Part shown: positions 1-11,202 of the stretch, in pieces
Layout of the letters: each line of letters begins with the position of its first letter
Position numbering within the stretch: the stretch's first letter is position 1
NCBI RefSeq assembly: GCF_963924675.1
Contig: NC_089234.1
Location: forward strand, 23,403,668-23,467,667
Source: Phocoena phocoena
Taxonomy: Eukaryota; Chordata; Mammalia; Artiodactyla; Phocoenidae
DNA length: 64,000 nt
Direction: 5' to 3'
Translations under genes and position numbers: made by a program
Notes under the pieces: model-generated
Told to the model about the DNA's origin: nothing
The model's input: the letters and a program-made list of their open reading frames with translations, nothing else
The model's database searches: none

Positions 1-59
1 ATCTTTTTTGCATCCTATACAGTATTATCTACACAGCAGTCGCCGTGATCTTTCTAAAT

Positions 60-618
60 GTAAATCTGACCATGCCGTTCCTTTGCTGGAAATCTCCCAG
101 TGGCTTCACATTCAAATTTAAAGGTGGCCTCCAAGGCTCTGTACGGTCTGGCCCCTGCCTACCTTCCCAATCTCCTCATGTAGAACTTTCTCCTCACTCA
201 TTTTACAGTGGCCAGCATGACTGTTTAGTACTCTTCAAACAGATCAATTTTGTTCCCACTTCAGGCTCTTTATGTTTGACGTTCCCTCTGCCTGGATGCT
301 CTTCTCCCAGATTTTCATCCTTCGCTCCTTTGCAACATTCAGTTACCTGCTCATGTCAGTTCCCTATGTCAGCCCTTTCCTGACCATCTATCACTTCCTT
401 CCTCCTCTCTGTGCTCTTATTGTACTCCTTCTTTACAGCAATTACCACTAGCTGAAGTTAGATGATAAGGTAGTTAAATACATATATTTTGTGTCTTGCT
501 TACTAGAAAGTAACTCCAGCGGCCAGAGATTTCGTATTGCTCATCTCAGTACCTGCAGCTCCTAAAACAATGCCTGGTACGGGGATGGTGCGGAATAAAT
601 GTTTATTGAATGGAGGAA
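60..618 (+). repeat. L2 LINE 3' fragment
   Basis: The stretch follows the L2 3' end in order: the segment reading 'ggtctggcccctgcctacc', then 'ttccctctgcctgga', then 'caatgcctggtacgggg', closing with 'aataaatgtttattgaatg'. This is an ancient, non-autonomous remnant. The 112-codon open frame across it is an accident of the pyrimidine-rich sequence and has no coding evidence. Family recognition is from memory of the consensus; edges are approximate. Confidence 0.8.
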
Positions 619-1310
619 TGTATAAGGTTATAAATCTTTACCGTAGAGAAGTCATTTCTTGCAAATATATGCCATTATGATTTTATTTCCCTTTCTCCAG
701 CAGTTATCCTATTAACGAACTGAGCAATTCACCATTAATAGAGAGTCAATCAAGAAAGCCAGTCTCCAGTTCAAGCTATCAGAGTGAATTGAAATATCCC
801 ACGCATTAGAATGTCTGGAATCTGAATGTCAAAGCCATTTGGCTGTACATTATTTACTGCTTTTGGACCACAGAGACGGTTGTATTCAAATGATCTCTTA
901 ATCGCAGAAGAGCTCCTAGAGGGCCTATCATCAATTATATTATTACTTTACACTCTGCGGGTGATATCAAATTAGCACCCACAGCATTGCAGGTTGGGAG
1001 CAGAGGCAACTGAAAAGGCTTGGAGAGAGACATCATCAGGGATGGCTTTAATGCATGAGTGAGGCTCTGTGTATTAGAAAAGCAGGCTTTCTTCTCTCTC
1101 TTAGACCTGCTGTGTCCAGCTTGTATTCACTGGCCAATTAGTAGAGTGAATCCTGACCTGTTTGTATTTCTTACTTAATTTAAGGAACTGGACTTTATCT
1201 GTAAGATAATAGGTACTAAAAAGTTTTCTAACTGAACATTAAATGATGCACTGTCAGGGGACTGGGATTTCTCCAAGGAATGGAAGAATTTAAGAAATGA
1301 TATAACATAG
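619..1310. other. Unique sequence, possible conserved noncoding DNA
   Basis: No repeat family or coding frame is recognised. The part from about 690 to 1010 is even in composition, free of simple repeats and contains several TAAT/ATTA-type homeodomain core sites, for example 'tattaacgaactgag', 'accattaatagag' and 'atcaaattagcaccc'. That texture is common in mammalian enhancers but proves nothing without an alignment. Confidence 0.35.
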
Positions 1311-1545
1311 TGGGTCATTGGAATCAGCCAGAATTGAATTCAAGTCCAGGCCCTGCACGTTCCTAGCTGTACATTTTTAGGCAACTAGGGCGAACATGTT
1401 TGAGACTCACTGTCCTTATTTGTACAAATGAGAAGACAGCAGCGCCCGTCTTGTAGAGTGTTGTGATGACTAGAAGGAGACAATGCATGAAAGCAGTTAG
1501 AACAATGGCTGGCACATTAAGGGTGCTTTATTTATGTCATGTCTT
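1311..1545 (+). repeat. MIR SINE
   Basis: The order of segments matches MIR: 'aattgaattcaagtcc', then 'cctagctgtacattttt', then 'tgtccttatttgtacaaatgag', then 'gtgttgtgatgactag', ending 'acaatggctggcacatt'. It is heavily diverged, as expected for an ancient tRNA-derived SINE. Edges are approximate. Confidence 0.75.
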
Positions 1546-2980
1546 ACTATTGCTTTTTTAAGCATCAACAGGTATTTATTGAAGGACACGCTATATTAAC
1601 ACAATGTAATTGAGGCTGTGGGGGATGAAACACTGACGCTGCCGTATGTGAACCTATGATCACGCTGGTAAAACAAAGAATACATACCCTAAATAAAATG
1701 CCATGATAGAAACTGAAAATACGGTAAAAGATAAGGTCACAGATGTAAGGTGCAAGACAGCTTTTAGGTTAAGAAGATTTGGTTCGTCTCATGAAGGAAG
1801 ATGAAATTCAAGGAGCATTGATAGAAAGTTCAGATTTAGGAAGTTAGAAATAGAAGTAAAGAGGTTTTTTGGTGGAAGAAATTACTCCAATTTCAAGTGC
1901 CCATATCTAAGTTCATTGCTGTTTGTCTTGTGGTTGTTCCTACTGAATAAAAGCCCCCTAGAGACCTCCACTTTGGAAACAAATTTGTTAGCCTCTTTCT
2001 GGAGCCAAATGTACCTGAGAATAAGAGAATTCTACTTATTCAGGGCTGTTACTTTACACCAAGACATCTAACACCTTATTTCTGCATATGTGAAGATTCA
2101 AATCTCCCTTGCAGTTAGTTTTAGTTCTTTATATTATAATAGTTAATTGAGTGGATGCAAAGGATTAAAAGTATTAGAACCATGAATAAATAAGCTTATC
2201 CTTTTAGGGAAAAAATGACCCTTCTTCTAAACCACAAAGAAGAAGTAATAAGGTGAGTGGATTCATTGTTTTTTCCCCAACATTTCTCCTGTATGTACTT
2301 TTTTTTCTAGCTAAGAACACAAATTACATTGCATTATGCTTCTTAAATACTTCAATAAAAAGTGGGCCTTTTTACAAAATGCCTTCTCTGTACTGGAAAT
2401 GGGTTACAGGACTTTTATGGAGTGTGACCTCATTCCATTATTAATAATGCACTTTGTGAGTTTTCTTTCATCCATTGATCTTGCAGGAGCATTGCTAACA
2501 TTTACTAATTAACCCTCTTGTCATCTCCGTGAACAAGGTAAGGCATTTATTTAAAGGCCCACTCTGCTGTGGTGAAACTTGGGCAAAAATTGCTTGACAG
2601 TGCTTGATGAATGTGTGCGGCCCAGGTGACAGTGAAGAGCTGACTTTTAAAAGAAAAAGACTGCTTTCACTTTTCTGGCACCCCTCCAAATCACAGGCGA
2701 GCTGACGACTTTTCACCATATATTCGTATTGGCTCAAATCTATTCCCATCTGTTTGGAAAGCATGGTGCCCAAACAGGCACTGGTCAGATCCTTGGCACA
2801 GATCTTGGGAGATGAGCGCTTTTTGGGCAGTTTGTGTCTCCCTACCACGCTGCATCTGTTTTACCAGATGTCTCACCTCTGGGTCCGTTGGTATGCCAGC
2901 ACTGTAGCTGCATGTCTATTTACAGCACACCAGCTGCTGTGTAAATGCCAAGCCACAAAGGAAACGGTAGGATGGTGTGT
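1546..2980. other. Unique AT-rich sequence, possible weak L2 remnant
   Basis: The first 150 bases ('aacaggtatttattgaagg' and following) resemble the reverse strand of an L2 3' end, but too weakly for a firm call. The rest shows no repeat family, no splice-flanked open frame and no RNA gene that I can recognise. Short open frames at 2253-2444 and 2495-2876 have no domain or codon signal. Confidence 0.4.
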
Positions 2981-2982
2981 GG

Positions 2983-3009
2983 CGTGTGTGTGTGTGTGTG
3001 TGTGTGTGT
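2983..3009. repeat. (GT)n microsatellite
   Basis: An uninterrupted run of alternating G and T of about 13 units follows a shorter imperfect GT stretch. Frames read through it give runs of Val-Cys or His-Thr, which explains several overlapping open frames here. Repeat number is likely to vary between individuals. Confidence 0.95.
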
Positions 3010-4755
3010 TGGGATGGGGATGGTGGTTGCTGGACACCCAGAGCATAGGATTCATAATGTACTTCCACAGCACTGTCCCCATCAACCTTCTCATGGTGGC
3101 GTTTGCTGCAGGCTACAGCTGGGGAACGTTAAGACACCTGCCTTTAGCCATCAAAACGGATGCCTCAAAGTAATATTGTTTCCAGAATCAAACATTTACA
3201 TCTTCTGCCCGAGACATGTGGATCACAAAGTTAAAAGGACCACAACATCTCCAGATAGAAGCGGTAGTAAGGCATATTGAAGCCCTCCTCAGTGGTTACT
3301 TCATGTCATCATTCATTCATTTATTCAACAGATATCCATTCACCATTGGAGTTTAACCATCATCACCAAAAGAACTTGATATTGGCTCAACAGCAAACTA
3401 GTTTACGGGGGTTCGCTGGTGTGAAGAATGGTCAGTGGTTGAGTTTACAGCCAAGAGGAAGAGGGCCAGTAGATTAATCATGAAATATAAAACTCCTAAC
3501 TCACTACAAATCATGGTTTATCAACACTCACTCAGGACAATTAAACAACTATCACTAAATTAGCAGAGCTTGCATCCAATCCCTTCCTAACTTCCCCCAT
3601 TTTATCTGGTGTATATACCTGTCATAAACATTTTATACTATGCAGAGCCCTAAATTTACTATTTTTATGATGACAGGTTATCTTTCCAAAGTCCTGACTG
3701 GTGTGCTGACATTTAGAACAGAAACTGACAGATTTTTAAAACAATAATCATTCCTCCTTCCTTCTGATCCCTACCAGCAGAGAGTGTTTTAATAGATTCA
3801 GGCTAAAGTGGAGTTCTCTACACAACTCTTCCACTTAAATTTTAGTAATCTTCCATTTTTAGGGACTAAAAATTCAAATTAAGATCACAGATTTATTTAT
3901 AAGGCTTTATTTATATAAGGCTTTATTTATAAGGCTAGATAAACTTTGACTTTGGACACATAGATTCCAGCTCATTAATCCCAGGATTTTTTGTTTGATG
4001 TTTGTTTTACTATTTCCCTCCCCCACTTTCCATGCGGCAGTTTTAAACCCAAGGGATTTGGTGCAAAGGCTGAATCCGGGTGAAATGCTGCTTTGTACCA
4101 ACTCTTCCAGTAATTCTCCCAATTTCTTAGAGAGTTCTGTGATCATGCATTGATAATTTCATCTGTGGGTGCGTTATTTAAATGGTAAATGCATAAGAAA
4201 CTGGTTTTCAGTAATGTAAATCAGTTCCTTTTCTTTGTCTTATGTGCCTTCCACTTATCTTTAAAAAAAGCTTTTTTCCCAGCACCAAGTCATGGTACAC
4301 GATTACAAGACATTCTGTAAGGACGTTAACTGTGTGCATATCATCACTGCATTCTTGAAGACTATGGTTGGTATTAACTATTTTGACAATAGACCTGCTG
4401 AAAATGTCAAACTGGGTTCAGTCAAAGTACAACCGTGAAGAATTTTTTTGTGTGGCATATAGTCCTAAAATATAACATTTAAGAAAATCCCCAAATAACA
4501 GAGCTGAGGCAGATCTCACCCAGTTGTTTCCATTCTTAAAACGTTAATGTCTGAACAGTAGCTAATGTGGATGATAAATGGTTTTTTAAATGTGACAATT
4601 TTGACAATTATTCTGGTCTATGTTGAAATGGTAGTGGAAAGAAATATTAATAGAACATGTACTTAAGCTCCAGAAATAATCAGGAAAAGTAGCGGGGCAA
4701 GGTAGCAGAAACACAAGTTATGGATAAGAGAATTTCTCATACCAGTACCACCATC
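3010..4755. other. Unique sequence with a short AT-rich tandem repeat
   Basis: No gene or recognisable interspersed repeat was found. At about 3891-3934 the unit 'aaggctttatttat' is repeated nearly three times with one small insertion, a local replication-slippage product. Positions 3310-3335 carry an L2-like 'attcatttattcaacaga' phrase too short to call. Confidence 0.45.
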
Positions 4756-4880
4756 ACAGAGCCTTAGCCTTTTCATCTCTAAGATAGGAATCAAAATACC
4801 TACCTCACAAGGTTGATACGTGGCAAAAATCAGATGAAATATGCAAAGGACACTGCAGATTGTATACTCAACACCTATTC
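4756..4880 (+). repeat. MIR SINE fragment
   Basis: The middle and 3' part of MIR is visible: 'cttagccttttcatctct', then 'aatacctacctcacaagg', then 'gatgaaatatgcaaagg'. The 5' third is missing or too diverged to see. Confidence 0.65.
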
Positions 4881-5689
4881 TACGTGTTTTCTAGCAGCCT
4901 TCCTATACCATACAGCTGGAAAATCAAAAGCTTTATTTCCGAGACTCCTTTGCAATTAAGTCTCCAGATGCAGCTTACATTCTGCCACGTGGATATATCT
5001 GTGTCAGGTTAGGAAGGAATAAGCAAGAAGTGGGCATCAGCAGCCAGACAGAGGAGATGGTTTCTACTTGGAAGGCTGAGGGGCATAGGCACCTGTTCTT
5101 AGGGCAGCTGTAGAGAAGGTTCTAGTCACCTGATCCAGAACATCACAGGCTCCAAGCAGCAGCCTGGGGGCCAGTGGGGTTCCCCTAGAACCCCATTACC
5201 CTCTAGTTATTCTTCCTATCTCTGTATCATCCAAGCATAATCCCCTAATCATCCTGGAATTTGTTATAAACTATTTAAGAAATCCCTTCCTATTGAAATT
5301 TATGGGAATTAATTATGAGGACTGCAAATAGAATCTCTGAGACCATACCTGAAAAGTATTTAGAAAATGATAAAGACCTTCAGCTACTTGGGGAAGGAAG
5401 AATCATACCATCCTTGTATTTACTGCTTGATTTCAAAATACAGTAAGATCCTCTTGGGAAACAAAAAGCTTCCAAATCAGATTGTTAAACCTCTATTTTA
5501 TGATCAGCACAGGTATTTTAAGCATAAGGTCTTTATTTTCTGGATAGAGGCTGGAATAACATTCTCATCAGGTACTAACTGCAAGTGAGTTTTTAATGTA
5601 TAACGACTCTCTTTTTCAGTTGTGTGCTTTCTTGTCAACTGCCTTCACTCTCCCCTACCCTCCCCAAGTCATATCTGACGTTTGGAGTC
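4881..5689. other. Unique sequence, nothing recognised
   Basis: Moderately AT-rich DNA without a recognised repeat, coding frame or RNA gene. The 73-codon frame at 5367-5588 lacks any family resemblance and is treated as chance. Confidence 0.4.
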
Positions 5690-5875
5690 AAAATCAATAT
5701 GTATGGGGCTTCCCTGGTGGCGCAGTGGTTTAGAGTCTGCCTGCCGATGCAGGGGACGCAGGTTCGTGCCCCGGTCCGGGAGGATCCCACATGCCGTGGA
5801 GCAGCCGGAGCCTGTGCTCCGCAACGTACAGCAAAAACAAAAACAAACAAACAAACAAACAAAATCAATATGTAT
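5690..5875 (+). mobile_element. CHR-type SINE with exact 15-bp TSD, internally deleted
   Basis: The body runs 5705-5860. It starts 'ggggcttccctggtggcgca', carries tRNA-like A-box (around 'tggcgcagtgg') and B-box ('ggttcgtgcccc') promoter sequences for RNA polymerase III, and ends in a (CAAA)n-like tail. The target duplication 'aaaatcaatatgtat' is exact at 5690-5704 and 5861-5875. Compared with the copies at 16404 and 63350, the body is short: sequence is missing around 'gtggagcagccggagcctg' and again before 'tacagcaaaaac'. CHR SINEs are non-autonomous and are moved by L1-type machinery. Confidence 0.93.
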
Positions 5876-6868
5876 ATACAAGATATTGAAAAGTATCAAT
5901 GTGTAAGAATTGTAAAAGCGTATGTATTGGCATACAATATTGATATTTATCTAGAAGAAATTGATTACTCAAGACTCTTTTGGCTCTAAGAGAAAGGCTC
6001 AACTTGAAAGGGGAGAAGAGTTAATGTATTATTTTTTGTAACCAGGAGATATAAGGGAAGATCTGGGTTTTGGCACAACTGGTATCCAGACTCCGGTTTG
6101 ATCTTCACCCCTCTTCTTTCTGTGTGTTTGCTTCAAGTCCCTCTACCTGTGGGGAAGATTACTTTGTTCAGTCCCCTATTTGTATATTCCCAGTAATATA
6201 ATCCTAAAGACACAGTGCCTTTCCTTAAGCCTCTAACAAAATCTACTGGGGGAAATACTGATTGCTAACTTGAAGCATGTGCCCACCCTGCACCAATCAC
6301 TGGGATCTGAGTGTGGTCTTTGCTAGGCCAGGGCTGGTTCCCACAAGCACCAGTGAGTCTGAGAACACTTTTTGGAAGCCCCAGAAGCCACATGATTGGA
6401 GTGGGGCTGAATAAACTCCCTAAAGAAAGTTAGGGTGCTAGACAGAAGAAAAACGAAGGTCCCCTCCAAGGTATTCCTTGATTTAAAAAACACAAAAGGC
6501 ATTCCTGGTGCTCATTTTCCCATAAACTGTAAAATGCATCTCCAGCTGTTCCTTTATTATGTATTTTCCATCTCCCTTATCTACTCATCCTGGCATGTAA
6601 ATTTCTCTCCTCCAAATGAGGTAGTCAAGATGTAATCACATACACTCACATAAAAAAGCATTTTATGAGGAACAAGTAAACAAAAGAACAGCACACATTC
6701 TTGATTGTATTCTAGCACCTTCCAAAAGCAGGGCAATATGAACTGGGAACAGCCTTGGTTCGTATACCCCTTGGTATACGACCCCTTATAATTAAAAGCA
6801 CTTATTTAATGTTTTCAATAACTCTTTTAGATCGGTGATGATTATGATGATTTTTATCTCTTTCATAA
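5876..6868. other. Unique sequence, nothing recognised
   Basis: No repeat or gene recognised. A 66-codon frame at 6435-6635 has no family resemblance. Sequence texture is ordinary intergenic or intronic mammalian DNA. Confidence 0.4.
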
Positions 6869-6870
6869 TA

Positions 6871-6945
6871 TTGGGTTGGCCTAAAGGTTCGTTCGGGTTT
6901 TTCCATAACATGGAAAAACCCGAACGAACCTTTTGGCCAACCCAA
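6871..6945. mobile_element. Mariner-type MITE, 75 bp, near-perfect palindrome
   Basis: The element begins 'ttgggttggcctaaaggttc' and ends with the complement '...ttttggccaacccaa', flanked by TA on both sides (6869-6870 and 6946-6947) as expected for Tc1/mariner insertion. The two 35-base arms pair with one mismatch around a loop of about five bases. This is a non-autonomous deletion derivative without transposase. The layout is that of human MADE1, but the sequence is the family found in cetartiodactyls. On transcription it would fold as a pre-miRNA-like hairpin. Confidence 0.92.
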
Positions 6946-7137
6946 TAATATAATAGTATTATTATTTCTAACTATTTTACACGTGAGAATACAGAGGGAG
7001 GCAAACAGCTAGCCAAACTCCTAGTTATTGGGTGATAATGAGAGGATTTTTATCTCAGTAATGGGAAACCTAAATAACTTGCTCTTTCCACTCTACTTAA
7101 GACGCACCGCTCATGGGCTAAGTTGTGGGAGATAAGT

Positions 7138-7513
7138 TGATTAGGTATTTCTTTTTTTAATTATTTTTTTTTAATTTATTTACTTATTCATTTATTTATG
7201 GCTGTGTTGGGCCTTCATTGCTGTGCACGGGCTTTCTCTAGTTGCGGCGAGCAGGGGCTACTCTTCATTGCAGTGCGCGGGCTTCTCATTGCGGTGGCTT
7301 CTCTTGTTGCGGAGCATGGGCTCTAGGCATGTGGGCTTCAGTAGTTGTGGTTCATGGGCTCTAGAGCGCAGGCTCAGTAGTTGTGGCGCACGGGCTTAGT
7401 TGCTCCACGGCATGTGGGATCTTCCTGGACCAGGGCTCGAACCCATGTCCCCTGCATTGGCAGGCAGATTCTTAACCACTGCACCACCAGGAAGTCCCTG
7501 ATTAGGTATTTCT
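7138..7513 (-). mobile_element. CHR-1-type SINE, full-length, minus strand, 15-bp TSD
   Basis: The body is 7153-7498, with the tRNA-like head at the right end (complement of 'ctgcaccaccaggaagtccc') and the A/T-rich tail at the left. The target duplication 'tgattaggtatttct' is exact at 7138-7152 and 7499-7513. At about 345 bp it is the longest SINE here and has the tandem 'gtagttgtgg' body segments typical of the longer CHR form. Divergence from a clean promoter suggests an older insertion than the copy at 63350. Confidence 0.92.
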
Positions 7514-8090
7514 AGTGAATTCTGGAATACCTTGAGAACTTCTGATGTGGGGCATGACTTTTGGGGGTAGGGTTTTGGGCTCTATCCAGTGAGAAAAACA
7601 TTCAGCTGAAACATTCAGGGAGCCCACAAAGCTTCTGTTACATGATACAGTATTGAAATGATCAGATTTCCAATGGCCTATAGCAAGGGAGGCTCCAAGT
7701 GTCTCTTCGCCTGGGTTTTACAGGTAAAAGCAATTCTAGAAATCAGCTCTTAAACACTGTCAAGAGTCAGGAACCCAGAGCTCTTCACTGATGTCTCTAT
7801 CCTAGCTAGAAGCAATCATGCCACACCATCTTGGTGAGAGAGTCTTACCTTGTCCTTAGATCCCTGGAGATAAATTTTCAGCCTAACACACAGATTTCCT
7901 CAGAAGTGTGTATTTAGTTGTTACAATGTACCAAACTTGCAAAGTAAGTTGTTTTCCATTACTATTTTTTTAATGTCTAATGTCAGCTTCGCCCCTAATA
8001 GCATTCTCTCTCTCTCCAGGGATATCTAAGAGATTTTCAAGCCTCTGTGTTGTAAGTAATGTTTATAACTTAAAAGAGGGGAAAAAAGAC
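7514..8090. other. Unique sequence, nothing recognised
   Basis: No repeat family, open frame of note or RNA gene was identified in this stretch. Confidence 0.4.
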
Positions 8091-8094
8091 TTGC

Positions 8095-8300
8095 ATTTGT
8101 AGTGTACAAAACACTTTCAAACTGCCACACTTCTGGGTTCTCACAACAACCCTGTAAGATATGCAGGGCAAATATGCAATCCTAGTGGGACAGATGGAGA
8201 CACTGAAATCCCAAGGGAGTGACTTACTCAGCATCCCCAATTCTTGATGGCAAATTCAGAGAAGCAGCCAAACCTCCCGCATCCCAGACCTAAGCTTTTT
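8095..8300 (-). repeat. MIR SINE, minus strand
   Basis: Read on the plus strand it shows the reverse MIR order: 'ctcacaacaaccctgtaaga', then 'acagatggagacactgaaa', then 'agggagtgacttactcagc', ending 'catcccagacctaag'. Well diverged; edges approximate. Confidence 0.75.
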
Positions 8301-8308
8301 CTGTAAGA

Positions 8309-8503
8309 TTAGTGGCTTTCAAATATATTTTTAAATAATTTTTTCACATAAAATCCAGCATTTGTATATTGAGACACAACACACAAAATAGACAGTAGGA
8401 ACGCTGCTTATATGGAAATTGGAGAACTGAATCCAGCCTCACTATGGCAACCCCAGAGCATCCTTGCAAAAAGCCTCTCATGGACAGGTTGAGAACCACA
8501 GAA
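8309..8503. mobile_element. hAT-type MITE, diverged
   Basis: The left end 'agtggctttcaaa' and the right end 'ttgagaaccacag' are inverted copies of the hAT-Charlie terminal motif (CAGNGGTTCTCAA). The interior is degenerate and I cannot fix the family; MER3-like is one possibility. I see no convincing 8-bp target duplication. Confidence 0.5.
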
Positions 8504-9221
8504 CTATCTAGTTATTAGATAGTAACTAAATTACTATCTCCCCTTGTCTATCTAGTCCGATCCTGCTGAACTTAGCTTCCCAAGTGGGGTGCCACAAACA
8601 TTCAAAGATGTGCTAAAATGTTGATCCCCTGCAGCCTCCAGGAGGGCCCAGGAAGCTTGAGCTCCCTGGAGTAGATCTTTACCCGGCTGCAGCCTCCTGT
8701 GCTTACTCCATCGTAATCTACAAAGATAATGTTCTGTGCTGGGAAGCACTAGAGAAAGTTTAGGAGGGCTCAGGACCCAGAAACACAATTTTGCTCACTA
8801 GAGTCAAATTAGCCTCATGGATATTTCTTGTAATGAGCCCTCTCCTATCTGAGTAGTAATACCATCTTTTCTACCTTAATTCATTATTGGTTATGAGTTA
8901 CATTTGTCCAGAGCAGATTTCCCCAACAAACAGACAGGTTTCCACACAATTCCTATGTGACCATTTGATGCCAAATGAATCCCTTAGCTGCTATCCATTT
9001 AGGTGACTTCAGTTATACCTTTTTTCCCCCCGGTGCTTCTTTATATGACTTCTCTGATTGTTTTCATCACACCAGGTTATGCTTAATAAAATCCTTGATG
9101 GCTTCTTTTTGCTATTAGGAATCTTTTTTTTTTTTTTAAGTTTTAGCATGGCTCTACATGTTCTATTATTATTATGCCAGTATATCCTTAATTCACTCAA
9201 CAATCTCCTTATTCACTATTC
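8504..9221. other. Unique sequence, nothing recognised
   Basis: No recognised repeat or gene. A 78-codon frame on the minus strand at 8552-8788 lacks family features. The stretch ends at the L1 target site at 9222. Confidence 0.4.
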
Positions 9222-10251
9222 AAATCTCTTTGATGAGAGTCAGTCAGAGCCCCCGAATCAGCTGCTCCTTTAACCCCGTCGTGTCTGAGCGAAGAATAGA
9301 TGCCCTCAGGCGACCTACACGCAGAGGTGGGTCCAAATCCAAAACGGAACCCCGGGAGCTGTGCGAACAACAAAGAGAAAGGGAAATTTCTCCCAGCAGC
9401 CTCAGGAGCAGTGGATTAAATCTCCACAATGAACTTGATGTACCCTGCATCTCTGGAATACCTGAATAGACAACAAATCATCCCAAATTGAGGAGGTGGA
9501 TGTTGGGAGCAACAATATATATATATATATATATTTTTTTTTTTTTCCCCTTTTTCTCTTTTTGTGAGTGTGTATGTGTATGCTTCTGTGTGTGATTTTG
9601 TCTGTATAGCTTTGCTTTTACCATTTGTCCTAGTTCTGTCCATTTTTCTTTAGTTAAAATTTTATTTTTCTTAATAATTATTTTTTATTTTAATTATTTT
9701 ATTTTATTTTGTTTTATCTTCTTCCTTCTTCCTTTCTATTTTTTCTCCCTTTTATTCAGAGCCACGTGGAGGACAGGCTCTTTGTGCTCCAGCCAGGTGT
9801 CAGGGCTGTGCCACTGAGGTGGGAGAGCCAAGTTCAGGACACTGGTCCACAAGAGACCTCCCAGCCCAATGTAATATCAAACGGGGAAAATCTCCCAGAG
9901 ATCTCCATCAATAACCAGCTCCACTCAATAACCAGCAACCTACAGTGCAGGACACCCTATGCCAAACAACTAGCAAGAAAGGAACACAACCCCATCCATT
10001 AGCACAGAGGCTGCCTAAAATCATAATAAGGCCACAGACACTCCAAAACACACCACCAGACGTGGACCTACCCACCAGAAAGACAAGATCCAGCCTCATC
10101 CACCAGAGCACAGGCACTAGTCCCCTCCACCAGGAAGCCTACATAACCCACTGAACCAACCTTACCCACTGGGGACAGACAACAAAAACAATGGAAATAA
10201 CGAACCTGCAGGCTGCGAAAAGGAGACCCCAAACACAGTAAGATAAGCAAA

Positions 10252-11144
10252 ATGAGAAGACAGAGAAACACATAGCACATGAAGGAGCAAGGCAGAAACC
10301 CACCAGACCTAAAAAATGAAGAGGAAATAGGCAGTCTACCTGAAAAAGAATTCAGAGTAATGATAGTAAAGATGATCCAAAATCTTGGAAATAGAATGGA
10401 GAAAATGCAAGAAACATTTAACAAGGACCTAGAAGAACTAAAGATGAAACAAACAACGATGAACAACACAATAAATGAAATTAAAAATTCTCTAGAAGGG
10501 ATCAATAGCAGAATAACTGAGGCAGAAGAACGATGAGTGACCTGAAAGATAAAATAGTGGAAATAACTACTGCAGAGCAGAATAAAGAAAAAAGAATGAA
10601 AAGAATAGAGGACAGTCTCAGAGACCCCTGGGACAATATTAAATGCACCAACATTCGAATTACAGGGGTCCCAGAAGAATAAGAGAAAAAGAAAGGGACT
10701 GAGAAAATATTTGAAGAGATTATAGTTGAAAACTTGCCTAATACAGGAAAGGAAATAGTTAATCAAGTCCAGGAGGCACAGAGAGTACCATACAGGATAA
10801 ATCCAAGGAGAAACACACCAAGACGCATATTAATCAAACTATCAAAAATTAAATATAAAGAACAAATATTAAAACCGGCAAGTGAAAAAAAACAAGTAAC
10901 AAATAAGGGAATCCCCATAAGGTTAACAGCTGATCTTTCAGCAGAAACTCTGCAAGCCAAAAGGGAGTTGCAGGACATATTTAAAGTGATGAAAGAGAAA
11001 AACCTACAACCAAGATTACTCTACCCAGCAAGGATCTCATTCAGATTTGATGGAGAAATTAAAAGCTTTACAGACAAGCAAAAGGTAAGAGAATTCAGCA
11101 CAACCAAACCAGCTCTACAACAAATGCTAAAGGAACTTCTCTAG
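10252..11144 (+). pseudogene. L1 ORF1 remnant (RNA-binding chaperone), broken
   Basis: ORF1p coats L1 RNA as a trimer and acts as a nucleic-acid chaperone in the cytoplasmic L1 particle. The expected start is the ATG at 10252, but an in-frame TAG arises eight codons in, in the 'cacatagcacatg' segment. The following 85-codon piece (10279-10536) is Lys/Glu-rich and matches the coiled-coil region. It ends by a frameshift near 'gaagaacgatgagtgacc'. A further stop lies at about 10681. The C-terminal piece (10734-11144) keeps the conserved 'TKPALQQMLKELL' ending of the family. With at least two stops and a frameshift it is not functional. Confidence 0.9.
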
Positions 11145-11202
11145 GCAAGAAACACAAGAGAAAGAAAAGACTTACAATAATAAACCCAAAACAATTAAGA
11201 AA

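Noticed and set aside
2754..3173. 139-codon frame with a Val-Cys repeat
   Set aside because: It spans the GT microsatellite; frames on both strands stay open there and there is no family resemblance.
5720..5780. tRNA-like A and B boxes in CHR SINEs (also near 16560 and 63380)
   Set aside because: These are the SINE promoter heads, with no complete cloverleaf or acceptor end; they are not tRNA genes.
10068..10766. 232-codon minus-strand open frame, Phe/Leu/Ser-rich
   Set aside because: It is exactly antisense to the L1 ORF1 region, whose A-rich sense strand makes the complement T-rich and hydrophobic. A similar antisense frame occurs over the other ORF1 copy.
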